Source: RYN-417 sp043745485
GTDB lineage: Bacteria; Patescibacteriota; Saccharimonadia; Saccharimonadales; JACDBH01
Reading direction: 5' to 3'
Assembly (NCBI GenBank): GCA_043745485.1
Contig: JAYTSU010000017.1
Location: forward strand, 1 to 64,000
DNA length: 64,000 bases
The notes under the pieces are model-generated. The model saw nothing but the letters and a program-made list of their open reading frames with translations. It was not told the DNA's origin and ran no database searches. Of the stretch, positions 49,145 to 58,113 are shown one piece after another (position 1 is the stretch's first letter; each line of letters begins with the position of its first letter). A program made the translations under genes and the position numbers.

Positions 49145-50473
49145 CTAGTTAAACGTTTTGTCGGATTCCACCATTTCACATTGATTCAGTGCAATTGAAC
49201 CAATGCGCATAGGATTATCTTCTGGTGTCGTTTCTTCAACTGCCAAAATAACATCTAAATAAGCACCGTAATCTGCATCAATATTTTGCAGCTCAACATG
49301 TGGCTCCAAGAAGCGCGTGCCCAAGTAAATAGCCGTGCGCGTCTTGGTGCCGTCAAGTCTTTCTACTGGCATATTATTAGAGTCTACTAATTCGTCTGCC
49401 GTGACGGCAAAGCCATTGGGATGACAATCATGATCCGCTAAATATAATTCGATATCATCCAATAAATTTCGATTGGTATAGCCAGGAATAAAATGATTTA
49501 TTGCTTCAAGCCGACCCACAAACATCGAACGGACGCGATGAAGTACTTTGCCTAAAACGATAGCATTAGACGTATCAATTCCTTCATGATGGATTGACCA
49601 TCCAAGCTGATGTGAATACTGGCTAAGCCATTCAGGCGACCGGTTTAACAGCGTCGGACGCAAGAGCTCGGCAAGCATGATTACCATATCTTGTTGTTCT
49701 CGTACTGTTGCTAAACGATATATGTCAGTGCCAAGCTGTGGATCATAAGCATCCGTCGTAAGAATTTCTTGTGCATAGCCGCCCGTCATAGTAATGGCTG
49801 ACTGAGTTGTTTTATTTGTAACAACAAGCTCAAACTCACCCTGACCTTCGCATAATTGTGGCAGTCCAAACGACATGTCTATGTAGCGTTCTTGAGTGAG
49901 CTTTACTGACTGCTCTGCATTTGAGAAATTATACTTACTATTGATAGAATGAACTACCGCACGACGATTAATTGTTTCTGCTAAACAACGACCGACGTCA
50001 TAAATAAGATCATCGGGTTGCTCATCGTCATCAATAAGAACTACTGCTTCAAACAAGACTTCGAGATCATCCAAAAACCCAGCTTCTTGTGGAGTGATGT
50101 CTTTCAGTACCCTCACGCCATCAAGCACTGAAAATATGTCACTCAGAGGATCATCTAGATCTTGATTAACGAAAGGTAACAGTATACCTTCAGGCGAGTA
50201 TATTAACTTAACGAGTGAAGTACATGCACCACCTTTTTTCGGCGCATCAAATAGCTCAATAGATTGGGTGATTTCATCCGGCTCAGCTGCCATAAAATCT
50301 CTGCTTATATGCATACTACCGGATGATGATTTAAAGATATGTTGGGCCTCAATGTACTGCGGCTCTTCTTCAACGAGGGCTCTCATTTGCCAGTTTAGTA
50401 GCTCAGCCGTAGCTATATGGGCTACTTCGCCGTTTTCTAAACGCTGAAACTCGTGGTCCCATTCCGTACTCAT
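49145..50473 (-). CDS. Protein of unknown function (442 aa)
   Basis: No known family is recognised. The protein starts MSTEWDHEFQRLENGE, is acidic and soluble, and has no membrane segment. There is no clear Walker, metal or catalytic motif. Features visible are many acidic patches (DDLEVLFEAVVLIDDDEQPDDLIYD) and a region GEFELVVTNKTTQSAITMTGGY. The ATG at 50473 was chosen over one twelve codons upstream, because AAGG precedes it and the MSTE start matches the other unknown at 19900-20436, which has a similar beginning. That similarity may be chance. Confidence 0.65.
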   Translation of the reverse strand: MSTEWDHEFQRLENGEVAHIATAELLNWQMRALVEEEPQYIEAQHIFKSSSGSMHISRDFMAAEPDEITQSIELFDAPKKGGACTSLVKLIYSPEGILLPFVNQDLDDPLSDIFSVLDGVRVLKDITPQEAGFLDDLEVLFEAVVLIDDDEQPDDLIYDVGRCLAETINRRAVVHSINSKYNFSNAEQSVKLTQERYIDMSFGLPQLCEGQGEFELVVTNKTTQSAITMTGGYAQEILTTDAYDPQLGTDIYRLATVREQQDMVIMLAELLRPTLLNRSPEWLSQYSHQLGWSIHHEGIDTSNAIVLGKVLHRVRSMFVGRLEAINHFIPGYTNRNLLDDIELYLADHDCHPNGFAVTADELVDSNNMPVERLDGTKTRTAIYLGTRFLEPHVELQNIDADYGAYLDVILAVEETTPEDNPMRIGSIALNQCEMVESDKTFN

Positions 50474-50536
50474 TAGCCTTACAGTAAAACAACTACGTAG
50501 CAGATGCAACTATATTTAGCTAATACTAAGGTATAT

Positions 50537-51478
50537 CTACAAATGGCCTTCAAGGAATTCACGAATCCTAAGGGCAGCGGTGGCACCTTCGCCAACAGCA
50601 GTGGCAATCTGAAGTGTTGAACCGCTTCGGCAGTCGCCCGCAACAAATACACCCTTTACAGTAGTAGCTAATGAGTCGGCACTGCTTTTAACAAGTCCAA
50701 TTTCGTCAAGTTCGACATCACTACCTTTTAGAAAATTTGTGTTGGGCTGGAGGCCTACAAAAACAAACACACCATCGGTTTCAAACTCCACTTTTTCGCC
50801 AGTGTTCTTGTCGGTTCCAACAACTTTGGTGAGCTTCCCGTCTTCGCCGACAATTTCGTCGGTTGTAACCTGCTTGTGAACGGTTATCTTGTCCTTATGC
50901 TTTTCTTCAAGTTCTTTGACTAAAACATCACTTGCCCTAAAGTCACTTCGGACCAGCATGTCGATGTGCGTTGCAAAGCGGGTCAAAAACATTGCTTCTT
51001 GGACGGCAGAGTTACCGCCGCCAATCACCACCAAGCGCTTTTCGCGGTAAAAAGCACCGTCACAGGTTGCGCAGTAATGCACGCCGCGGGCATAAAACGT
51101 ATCTTCTCCGGGCACGCCAATTTTCTTATATCCACTTCCGGTTGCAATCAGTACGGACTTGGCCAAAACGTCTCCGTCTGTTGTATCGAGCGTTATGACA
51201 TCACCGTCTTTTTTGAGCCCCAACACTTCGCCAAGCTCAATCACTGCCCCAAAGCGCTCTGCTTGCTTGCGCATGTTGTCGCCCAAAGTCAGACCTTCTA
51301 TGCCTTCGGGAAATCCGGGATAATTGTCTACCCAGTCGGTAGTAGCAATCAGCCCACCAGGTACAGCTTTTTCGTATAGTACGGTTTTAATATCTTCACG
51401 CGTAGTATAGATGGCTGCACTTAACGCAGCTGGTCCCGCTCCCACAATAACAAGGTCATGAATTTTAGAATCTGTCAT
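50537..51478 (-). CDS. trxB: Thioredoxin reductase
   Basis: TrxB reduces thioredoxin or glutaredoxin-like partners with NADPH through FAD. The 313-aa protein has the FAD loop GAGPAALSAAIYTTRE, the redox-active CATC (Cys136, Cys139) and GGGNSAVQEAMFLTRFA for NADPH, and ends GDCRSGSTLQIATAVGEGATAA. It is the last gene of a glutaredoxin-DUF218-trxB run, suggesting a thiol-redox unit. Confidence 0.96.
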   Translation of the reverse strand: MTDSKIHDLVIVGAGPAALSAAIYTTREDIKTVLYEKAVPGGLIATTDWVDNYPGFPEGIEGLTLGDNMRKQAERFGAVIELGEVLGLKKDGDVITLDTTDGDVLAKSVLIATGSGYKKIGVPGEDTFYARGVHYCATCDGAFYREKRLVVIGGGNSAVQEAMFLTRFATHIDMLVRSDFRASDVLVKELEEKHKDKITVHKQVTTDEIVGEDGKLTKVVGTDKNTGEKVEFETDGVFVFVGLQPNTNFLKGSDVELDEIGLVKSSADSLATTVKGVFVAGDCRSGSTLQIATAVGEGATAALRIREFLEGHL

Positions 51479-51491
51479 AATATATCCTTAA

Positions 51492-52142
51492 TTATAGTCG
51501 TTTTATCCTATTTTTACCAGTCGCCAGCGCCATAAACGGCTCGTCATTAGCCTCTCTTTTCACCCTTTCGGCCGACACTATATAAAATGGATCTTCAAAA
51601 AACTTATTTTCTAACCACGACTCATCGCCGTCAGTCATCGGTTCTAAAAATGCGCTTTGTTTTTGAAGCGTAGCGTCTTCGTTATTTGACCTTTCCTCAG
51701 GGCTGCAATCAACACCTTCAAACTCAAGTTCGTATGAATTGCCCAATATTTTATGCGCCAGAATTTGTATACGCCTAATCCGCGGCTGGGCTGCAATAAA
51801 CAAAAGACTATTAAAGTTGTGTGGCTGTAAAATTTGGCGCTTCAAATAAAAGATATTACTTATAGTGTCTTTTGATTCATCTTCTCGTAGCAGGACATCG
51901 TGCTCAACGCCATTGTCTACTAAGTATTCGGCCATGGCATCGCACTCCTGAAAAGGCTGTTCTATACCAAGAACATCAAAATTTATCGTCCACTTACCGC
52001 ACAGCGTGATATATTTTATTTTATCGGCGCGCAAAAGCTCGTTTGCCCTGTCGAGACTTCTAAAAATGTGATCAGGTAAATCCCAAGAATCCGGGCCTAA
52101 CGGGCGTGACCCCAAAACAACTGCTGTATCAAATTTTTGCAT
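51492..52142 (-). CDS. DUF218 (YdcF/ElyC/SanA-like) protein
   Basis: The 216-aa protein has AVVLGSRPLGPDSWDLPDHIFRSLDRANELL, then a CGKW-containing strand, ECDAMAEYLVDNGVEHDVLLREDESKDTISNIFYLK and a following Rossmann strand. This is the DUF218 layout (acidic E..S.dT..N signature). DUF218 members act near the envelope in some bacteria (SanA, ElyC); this one has no N-terminal membrane segment, so a cytoplasmic role is more likely. It lies 13 bases before trxB. Confidence 0.8.
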   Translation of the reverse strand: MQKFDTAVVLGSRPLGPDSWDLPDHIFRSLDRANELLRADKIKYITLCGKWTINFDVLGIEQPFQECDAMAEYLVDNGVEHDVLLREDESKDTISNIFYLKRQILQPHNFNSLLFIAAQPRIRRIQILAHKILGNSYELEFEGVDCSPEERSNNEDATLQKQSAFLEPMTDGDESWLENKFFEDPFYIVSAERVKREANDEPFMALATGKNRIKRL

Positions 52143-52150
52143 AGATCTTA

Positions 52151-52399
52151 TTATGCTAATGCTGGGGCTAGTTTTTGCAAGTTAAAGCCTATGACTACTT
52201 CTTGGGTGTCATCTTCTTTGGTAACAACTGTAACAGGCACGGTCATAGCCCCGCTTGCAGCCATAGCTTCAGCTTGGCGGTGTGGTTCGTTGTCGATGTT
52301 TACTTCGTTATAGGTGTGGCCTTTAGCAGACAGCCACTTTTTGACCATCACACAGTAGGCGCAGGTGTTAGTGGTGTAGATTGTAATGTTTTTTGCCAT
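52151..52399 (-). CDS. Glutaredoxin-like protein
   Basis: An 82-aa thioredoxin-fold protein with the CxxC active site Cys13-Ala-Tyr-Cys16 (TCAYC) and the cis-Pro segment AMTVPVTVV. Small redoxins of this type (NrdH/Grx-like) are usually reduced by thioredoxin reductase or glutathione. Context with trxB favours the former, since no glutathione enzymes are seen. Confidence 0.9.
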   Translation of the reverse strand: MAKNITIYTTNTCAYCVMVKKWLSAKGHTYNEVNIDNEPHRQAEAMAASGAMTVPVTVVTKEDDTQEVVIGFNLQKLAPALA

Positions 52400-52438
52400 A
52401 TAGATTGCCTTTTTAATTATTTTTAATGGTATACACCC

Positions 52439-52476
52439 ATTATATAGCGCTTGTGTTTAACGTCAATACGCTATAT
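52439..52476 (-). promoter_or_regulatory. Promoter of the glutaredoxin unit, bracketed by an inverted repeat
   Basis: Minus-strand TTGACG (52461-52466), a 16-base spacer and TATAAT (52439-52444). ATATAGCG (52442-52449) and CGCTATAT (52469-52476) form an 8-bp inverted repeat around the -35, with 19 bases between. The symmetry suggests an operator for a dimeric regulator. Confidence 0.65.
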
Positions 52477-52593
52477 GTTGTGTTTTTTAGTAATTTAACC
52501 GTTTTTACGTGGTTACAACTTTTATTCTCTAAAGTAAGCGTGGAAGCTCAGTATATTACGTTTATAGTGCTTTAGGAAATAGTGATATAAAAC
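52477..52593. other. Region between the redox unit and the RND gene, no clear features
   Basis: About 115 AT-rich bases. No gene, convincing terminator or RNA is seen. Confidence 0.3.
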
Positions 52594-55437
52594 CTATACG
52601 TGTCGTTGTAGGCGGCGAACAAACTTGCCCTTGAGCCAGGTTGCAGTCATTGCCAAGACAAAACCTGCAAAGACAAGTGGAACTAAGGAACCCTTAAGCT
52701 TAGCTGCGACGACGACGAGAGTTATGAAGCTAAGAAGCCAGGCAAATGTCAGTCGGCGGCTATAGCGGCTGCGTAGAAACTCGGCACCCAAGTAAAAGTA
52801 TGGAAATGACACCACAACCAAGAACGTGCTTGATAGCAGTCCAAAGATCAGAGTGAAGGCCAGACTCTCCCAGAATGGATCGCTCAGAGCAAGCGGGATC
52901 AGTGCCACGACACTCGTAAGGCTGGTTGTGATGAGCGGACGGAAGCGAGCTTTGACAGCCAGCGCCATCGATTCAAATCCACTAGCTCCCTCTATTTGAG
53001 CTTGGTTAGCAAAATCAGTAAGTAGAATCGTATTATTAACGGCTATACCAATTAATGCAAAAAAGCCAACCATGACAAAGAAACTAAGTGGATTATTGGT
53101 AAGGTGTAGCCCGGCCGCAACTCCAAAGAAACTAAACGGAATAGCAGTAAAGATCAGGAGCGGTTGGAGTAAAGAGTGGAACTGGAATGCTAAGAGCAAG
53201 AACATCACAATCAACAGCACGGGGAAAGCTAGCAGCATGCTCTTGAATGAATCTTGGTTGTTAGACTCATTGCCAAAATCGAAGGTCACATCACTTTTCT
53301 TTAGTCCATATTGCTCAATCTTTACAGCCGTAAAATCGTCTTCCACTGCCTTTTGTGCAGCAGTAACAAGTGCAGATGTGTCGTCAGAGTTAAACCCAGC
53401 TTGGACTTCAATCACCCGCTTTGCATTGCTCCGTGTGATTGCATCCGTGTCACCAACTACCTCAACCCTATTAATCAGTGCAGTCGTTTTGTTGGATGCA
53501 CGTGTAACCGTTTTGCCCTTTATTGAAGACGCTATAGCTTCGGCGAGCTTGGTTGAATCGGTGGTATTATTACCAAACACCTGTACGCGGAACGGAAGAT
53601 CATCTTTTGGCGGACCAGCATCAAGCGACCCAACTTTTACGTGCGCTTTATCAAAACCAGCAAATACAGTGTTGAGCTGCTCTATAAGCACTGGCGCCTT
53701 AACATCACGTTTTTTGAAGCTTACGAGCTTAACCGTTCCCATTGCACTGCGCGTATTACCTGAGTCAAGATAGCTGATAACAACGATGTTTTTACCCAAC
53801 GTTTTTCCAACCAAAACATTAGCGTCATCCGTTATCTGCTGTGCACTGGCAATGGACGTATTAGCCGGGAATGTGAGCGTAACGGATATGTTGTCCCCGT
53901 CTTTTGTAGATGGGAAAATATCAAACTTCAACTTCTGGAAAAACACAGCACTCCCAACTAGGAATAAAAAGCTAACGAATAGTGCCACTATGCCAATGGC
54001 GGCTGCTTTTTTGCGGCTATGGTTGCCAACACGAATTAAGTTAGCTAAACCATCAGAAATACGGTTTTCTAGTATTAGAACTGGGTTGCGCGTTTCTGTA
54101 TCTCGCTTACTATTTTTATTGAGTAACAAAAAGCGACTCATGAATGGAATAAGTGTCAATGAAACCAACAAAGAAACTGCCAAGCTTATAATGATAGTAA
54201 TTGGCAACACGCGGATAAAGCTGCCTAAAATTCCGCTTATAAAGAGCATGGGCGCAAAAGCCAGCATAGTGACTAACGTTCCGGCTGTACTTGCTCGTGC
54301 TACTTTTTTCATAGCAGCTGCAACAATCTGCCTGCTGGTTGCCTGGTCCTTTTTACCGGCATCAATTGCCTCGGCCATAATAGTTGTGTCATCAACAATA
54401 AGACCAAGGCACAAAACTAGTCCAAACAATGTAATAGTATTGAGAGTTAGTCCTATGGCATACAGTAAACCAACAGTAATCAGCAGCACACTCGCCATGC
54501 TCAGCGCCGTTGCCACCCCTGCGCGCCAGCTTATCAGTAGCAAGCTAATGATAATAACAACAATGAGGCCTTCTATGAGGTTGGTCTGTAGATTCAAAAT
54601 TTGGTTTTCGATATTTTCTGACACACCAGCACTTATTGCAACTGTTGCTCCCGTGGACATGTTTTTATTATTAATCACAGCAATGCGTTGATTCAGGGCT
54701 TTTTCTAAATGTATTGCATCAGTACCGGCCTGAGCATGTACGCCAATCTCAACTGCAGGATAAAATAGTGTGCCGTCAGCGTAATGTATACCAACACGGT
54801 CAAACGTTTGTTGTAGCGTAACGCTCTCACCAGTTGCAGGATTAATACCAGTCTTAAATGGATCTATGACCTTCAGACTTGCTACACCTTTTGTACCGCT
54901 AAGGTCGTTTTTAACTTGTTCAGCAATATATCTGAGATCTTCAGTGGACGTATCTTCATTCTTTCGCACCGATAGTAATACGTCATATTCATTATTAAAT
55001 TTTGATGCGTTTATGGCTTTATATTCAACGGCCGCATTTTTTGGTAAAAAACCCGCATGACTAACTAATGATTGAATGTCAGCTTGGGCAGTTTTGGCAT
55101 TGGTTCCCTCTTTATATTCTATAACCACGCTAAAGAAGTTATCCGCGGCATTTGCGGTAACTTGTTTAACCTTAGCCTGCTTCATAACTAGTTCTGAGAG
55201 CGGCCTTACGATGTCGTTGTCAACTTTTGTCTTGTCATTCACAAAATATGTGCCACTTGTAACACTGATCGGTACTTCTACGTTAGGGAATCCCTGCCGT
55301 TGCATAAATACCCCGTAGCTAAGGAACCCGAAAATTACGAGTGCAATCCAGAGTGTTGCTGTAGTTTTTACCCTGTCATAAAAGAACAGACCAAATCGTT
55401 GAAAAAGAGTGAACACTGACTTTGATTTTTTAGTCAT
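52594..55437 (-). CDS. RND (AcrB/MMPL-like) transporter
   Basis: The 947-aa protein has the RND layout: an N-terminal membrane helix (about 28-47), a large extracytoplasmic loop, six helices, a second loop and six helices. TM4 carries GLIVDDTTIMAEA, the paired aspartates of the proton relay. It is about 100 residues shorter than AcrB. No membrane-fusion or outer-membrane partner is encoded nearby, which fits a single-membrane cell. Substrate is unknown; export of drugs or lipids is possible. An inverted repeat lies 13 bases before the start. Confidence 0.9.
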   Translation of the reverse strand: MTKKSKSVFTLFQRFGLFFYDRVKTTATLWIALVIFGFLSYGVFMQRQGFPNVEVPISVTSGTYFVNDKTKVDNDIVRPLSELVMKQAKVKQVTANAADNFFSVVIEYKEGTNAKTAQADIQSLVSHAGFLPKNAAVEYKAINASKFNNEYDVLLSVRKNEDTSTEDLRYIAEQVKNDLSGTKGVASLKVIDPFKTGINPATGESVTLQQTFDRVGIHYADGTLFYPAVEIGVHAQAGTDAIHLEKALNQRIAVINNKNMSTGATVAISAGVSENIENQILNLQTNLIEGLIVVIIISLLLISWRAGVATALSMASVLLITVGLLYAIGLTLNTITLFGLVLCLGLIVDDTTIMAEAIDAGKKDQATSRQIVAAAMKKVARASTAGTLVTMLAFAPMLFISGILGSFIRVLPITIIISLAVSLLVSLTLIPFMSRFLLLNKNSKRDTETRNPVLILENRISDGLANLIRVGNHSRKKAAAIGIVALFVSFLFLVGSAVFFQKLKFDIFPSTKDGDNISVTLTFPANTSIASAQQITDDANVLVGKTLGKNIVVISYLDSGNTRSAMGTVKLVSFKKRDVKAPVLIEQLNTVFAGFDKAHVKVGSLDAGPPKDDLPFRVQVFGNNTTDSTKLAEAIASSIKGKTVTRASNKTTALINRVEVVGDTDAITRSNAKRVIEVQAGFNSDDTSALVTAAQKAVEDDFTAVKIEQYGLKKSDVTFDFGNESNNQDSFKSMLLAFPVLLIVMFLLLAFQFHSLLQPLLIFTAIPFSFFGVAAGLHLTNNPLSFFVMVGFFALIGIAVNNTILLTDFANQAQIEGASGFESMALAVKARFRPLITTSLTSVVALIPLALSDPFWESLAFTLIFGLLSSTFLVVVSFPYFYLGAEFLRSRYSRRLTFAWLLSFITLVVVAAKLKGSLVPLVFAGFVLAMTATWLKGKFVRRLQRHV

Positions 55438-55450
55438 CTTTTTAGAGTCC

Positions 55451-55469
55451 CTTGTTAATACTTAACAAG
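55451..55469 (-). promoter_or_regulatory. Perfect inverted repeat upstream of the RND gene
   Basis: CTTGTTAA-TAC-TTAACAAG gives 8-bp arms around 3 bases, 13 bases before the RND start codon. It is typical of a TetR-type operator, although no regulator gene is adjacent. Part of it (ATACTTAACAAGT) recurs at the ABC exporter start (57971-57983). Confidence 0.5.
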
Positions 55470-55548
55470 TTAAGCATACATATTTATAGCATGCAACTAA
55501 TTTCTCAGAAAACGTAATTTATACGGATCTTTTTATCGGTGAAAGCTG

Positions 55549-56118
55549 TTATTTACCTACAGCAGTCAGTTCGATGTCGAATACGAGGTCGGCGTTAGCA
55601 GGAATGCCAGAACCACTTGGTGGAGTTGCACCATATGCCTTGTCTGCTGGAATAAGCAAACGGCGAGTACCGCCAACTTTCATGCCAGGTACGCCTTCTG
55701 TCCACCCCTTTATGACTTGGTTAAGACCAAAAGGAATTGGCTGATTAGCGCCGTCATGTGAACTTTGAAAGATAATCCCTGTTGCTGCTACTGCACCCGT
55801 GTAGTGTGCTGTTACGGTGTCGCCCGCTTTAACTTCTGTGCCGGTACCAACGACTGTGTCGATCGACTGCAATGTTTCAACTTTTGCTATTGGTGTAAAT
55901 CCTGCTAGTTGTGTGCCTTCCAATTTGGTTTCTCCTGTCTTTTTAGTTGTCGGGTTTTTTGATACTGCACTGTTTACGGCCTTTTGAATATCTTCCTGCT
56001 TATGCTGCTGTTTTACCTGCCAGATAACCAAAAGGCTAAATCCGACTGACGTAACTAGAAACAATAAAGCAAGGACGCCCATTCCAAATCTAGTCGCGTA
56101 CTCTTTTTTGTCTGCCAT
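55549..56118 (-). CDS. Membrane-anchored FKBP-type peptidyl-prolyl isomerase
   Basis: The 189-aa protein has a membrane anchor (about 10-32), a linker, and an FKBP domain (about 90-187): VTAHYTGAVAATGIIFQSSHDG, PFGLNQVIKGWTEGVPGMKVGGTRRLLIPADKAYG (core VIKGWTEGVPGMKVGG) and VFDIELTAV. It should fold proteins outside the membrane. GGAGGAG precedes the ATG at 56118, and TATACT lies upstream in the gap after the ABC gene. Confidence 0.92.
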   Translation of the reverse strand: MADKKEYATRFGMGVLALLFLVTSVGFSLLVIWQVKQQHKQEDIQKAVNSAVSKNPTTKKTGETKLEGTQLAGFTPIAKVETLQSIDTVVGTGTEVKAGDTVTAHYTGAVAATGIIFQSSHDGANQPIPFGLNQVIKGWTEGVPGMKVGGTRRLLIPADKAYGATPPSGSGIPANADLVFDIELTAVGK

Positions 56119-56190
56119 CACTCCTCCATTACTTATGCTTGCATTAGTATACCGTACCAAGCCGCAACTGTGCCAAACAGTTTTTTATAA

Positions 56191-57972
56191 TTAACTAGCA
56201 ATTTCAAATTCTTTTAACTGCTCTTTAGTTTTTTCGCTTGGCTCTTTATTTTGTAAGTGCAACAGCTGAGCATAGATTCCTTTGGTTTGCGCCAATTCTC
56301 TTGGGCTACCAGACTCATCAACACGACCTTTACTGATAGTAATTATTTGATCGACACTCTGAATAGTACTTAAGCGGTGAGCTATGATAATCGTTGTACG
56401 ACCTTTCATGAGGCGCTCCAGTGCTTCTTGTACCATAGCTTCAGATCTGCTGTCCAACGAGCTCGTTGCTTCGTCTAGTATTAAAATTGGCGCATCCTTC
56501 AGCAGCGCCCTAGCAATTGCAATCCGTTGTTTTTGGCCCCCAGAAAGCTTGAGGCCACGTTCGCCGATTTCGGTCTTATAACCTTTTTCAAAATGCTGTA
56601 TAAATTCGTCGGCATTGGCAGCTTTGGCAGCAGCATGCACTTCAGCCTCTGTAGCTTTTGGATTGGCGTAGCTAATGTTTTCATGAATCGTCCCGCTAAA
56701 CAGTGCGGGGTCCTGAAAAACAACGCCTATATGCCCCCTTAGTGACTCCTGAGTTACGTCAGTGATGTCCTGTCCGTCTATATGTATGTTCCCTGACTGT
56801 GGTTCGTACAAACGCATCAGAAGGCTGGTGATTGTCGTCTTGCCTTCTCCTGACTCACCAACCAAGGCCACCTTACTATCAGGCGCAATAGTGAACGTCA
56901 GATCTTTGAGCACCGGTTCATTATCATAGGCAAAAGTTACATTGTCGAATGTGATTGCACCTTTTTCTACTACAAGTGGCACAGCGTTTTCTTTGTCAGT
57001 AAACTCGGGCTTTTCGTCCATTGCCTTAAAGTAATCCTTTGTGTTTGCGATTGCGCGCTGGAACCTATCAACAATAAAACTAATGCTAAAAATTGGGATT
57101 CTAATAAGCGCTGCATATTGAATAAGGAGCACCATTTCGCCGATTGTATATCTGCCACGCGCAGTCTCTACAAATATAAAAGTATAGATCCCTAGAAATA
57201 TAATGTTTAGGACTAGCCGTCGTCCCACATCTTGTTTATGCCAGAACTGGCTTTGTGGGTGCGTGGTGTCGATTGTATTTTGCATGTGCTTGTTAAAGAA
57301 CTTTAACTCCCGAGTCTCTTGAATAAAGCTTTTTACAACCCGTACTTGTCCGACACTTTCTGCAAAACGGCCACTAGCTACGTCAAGATTCTTATTAATT
57401 TTATGCTGGTAATCTTGCCACTTGCTGCTGGTCTTGGTAGTCATAAATATAAATATTGGATACAGAAGTGACAACATAACGCCAACTTGCCATGAATAAT
57501 GGAACACAATTATAAGGGATAGAACTGTACTAAAAACAAACTGTAAAAAGTTATTACTTAAAACCTGTAAAAAATCACCAATCTGCGTAATGCCGCGGCT
57601 CATCTGATTTATAATCTTACCGGTTAATTCGGTGTCGAAATAGCGCTGCGGCAGAGTTAGAAGATGTTTGTAATATCGGTTAGATAAGATTGCCGTCAGG
57701 CGGACGCCCATAATGTCGCCATAGTAGCCGCCTATATTGCTCAGTAATGTCTGGCCTAAGTCCGTCAGGAATATAAGAGCTGCAAAAATGGCTACTAGCT
57801 TGACGTTGGCGTGTCCGCCGGCTGCCAACTTAGTAATTTGATCAACTGCGCCTTTTGTTAAAAGTGGCTGTAACTGACTCATAACAGCCAGTAGAATCGT
57901 CAGAATGGATATCGATATATACAGCGGCCATAGCTCACGTGTAAATCTTATAATCCGCCACAAATGTTTCAT
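56191..57972 (-). CDS. ABC exporter (fused membrane and ATPase domains)
   Basis: The 593-aa protein has a six-helix membrane domain (about 1-310) and an ATPase domain with Walker A GESGEGKTT, signature LKLSGGQKQRIAIARALL, Walker B ILILDEATSSLD and the His switch IIAHRLST. Such half-transporters act as homodimers and export lipids, drugs or peptides; the substrate is unknown. The ATG at 57972 is preferred over a TTG three codons earlier; the palindrome ATACTT-GTT-AAGTAT covers the -10 and the start codon. Confidence 0.93.
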   Translation of the reverse strand: MKHLWRIIRFTRELWPLYISISILTILLAVMSQLQPLLTKGAVDQITKLAAGGHANVKLVAIFAALIFLTDLGQTLLSNIGGYYGDIMGVRLTAILSNRYYKHLLTLPQRYFDTELTGKIINQMSRGITQIGDFLQVLSNNFLQFVFSTVLSLIIVFHYSWQVGVMLSLLYPIFIFMTTKTSSKWQDYQHKINKNLDVASGRFAESVGQVRVVKSFIQETRELKFFNKHMQNTIDTTHPQSQFWHKQDVGRRLVLNIIFLGIYTFIFVETARGRYTIGEMVLLIQYAALIRIPIFSISFIVDRFQRAIANTKDYFKAMDEKPEFTDKENAVPLVVEKGAITFDNVTFAYDNEPVLKDLTFTIAPDSKVALVGESGEGKTTITSLLMRLYEPQSGNIHIDGQDITDVTQESLRGHIGVVFQDPALFSGTIHENISYANPKATEAEVHAAAKAANADEFIQHFEKGYKTEIGERGLKLSGGQKQRIAIARALLKDAPILILDEATSSLDSRSEAMVQEALERLMKGRTTIIIAHRLSTIQSVDQIITISKGRVDESGSPRELAQTKGIYAQLLHLQNKEPSEKTKEQLKEFEIAS

Positions 57973-57986
57973 ACTTAACAAGTATA
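57971..57986 (-). promoter_or_regulatory. -10 element and palindrome at the ABC exporter start
   Basis: Minus-strand TATACT (57981-57986) lies 8 bases before the ATG. It forms part of ATACTT-GTT-AAGTAT (57971-57985), a palindrome that includes the start codon. The 13-mer ATACTTAACAAGT (plus strand) also occurs upstream of the RND gene. Confidence 0.45.
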
Positions 57987-57990
57987 GCGT

Positions 57991-58113
57991 TTAATACAAT
58001 GCTTTGGAACTATTAAATAAATAAATAAATTGCTTTAAAAAGTCTGGCTTACCAGCCACCCCCACCCCTACCGCCGTCACCAGCAGCAGTAAAACTATCA
58101 ACAACTTTTTCAT
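57991..58113 (-). CDS. Small single-pass membrane peptide (40 aa) coupled to pheT
   Basis: The start overlaps the pheT stop codon (ATGA) and the reading frame encodes 40 residues. The N-terminus is MKKLLIVLLLLVTAVGVGVA, a lysine-led hydrophobic helix, and the C-terminal 20 residues are mixed and hydrophobic, with no cysteine. It could be an inner-membrane peptide or a short secreted one. It is the same kind of overlap that joins pheS, the HIT gene and pheT, which supports it being translated. The function is unknown. Confidence 0.6.
   Translation of the reverse strand: MKKLLIVLLLLVTAVGVGVAGKPDFLKQFIYLFNSSKALY

Noticed and set aside
56166..56190. Terminator-like hairpin AACTG...CAGTT followed by T residues
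   Set aside because: It is oriented for the plus strand, but both flanking genes are on the minus strand; on that strand the T run precedes the stem as A residues.
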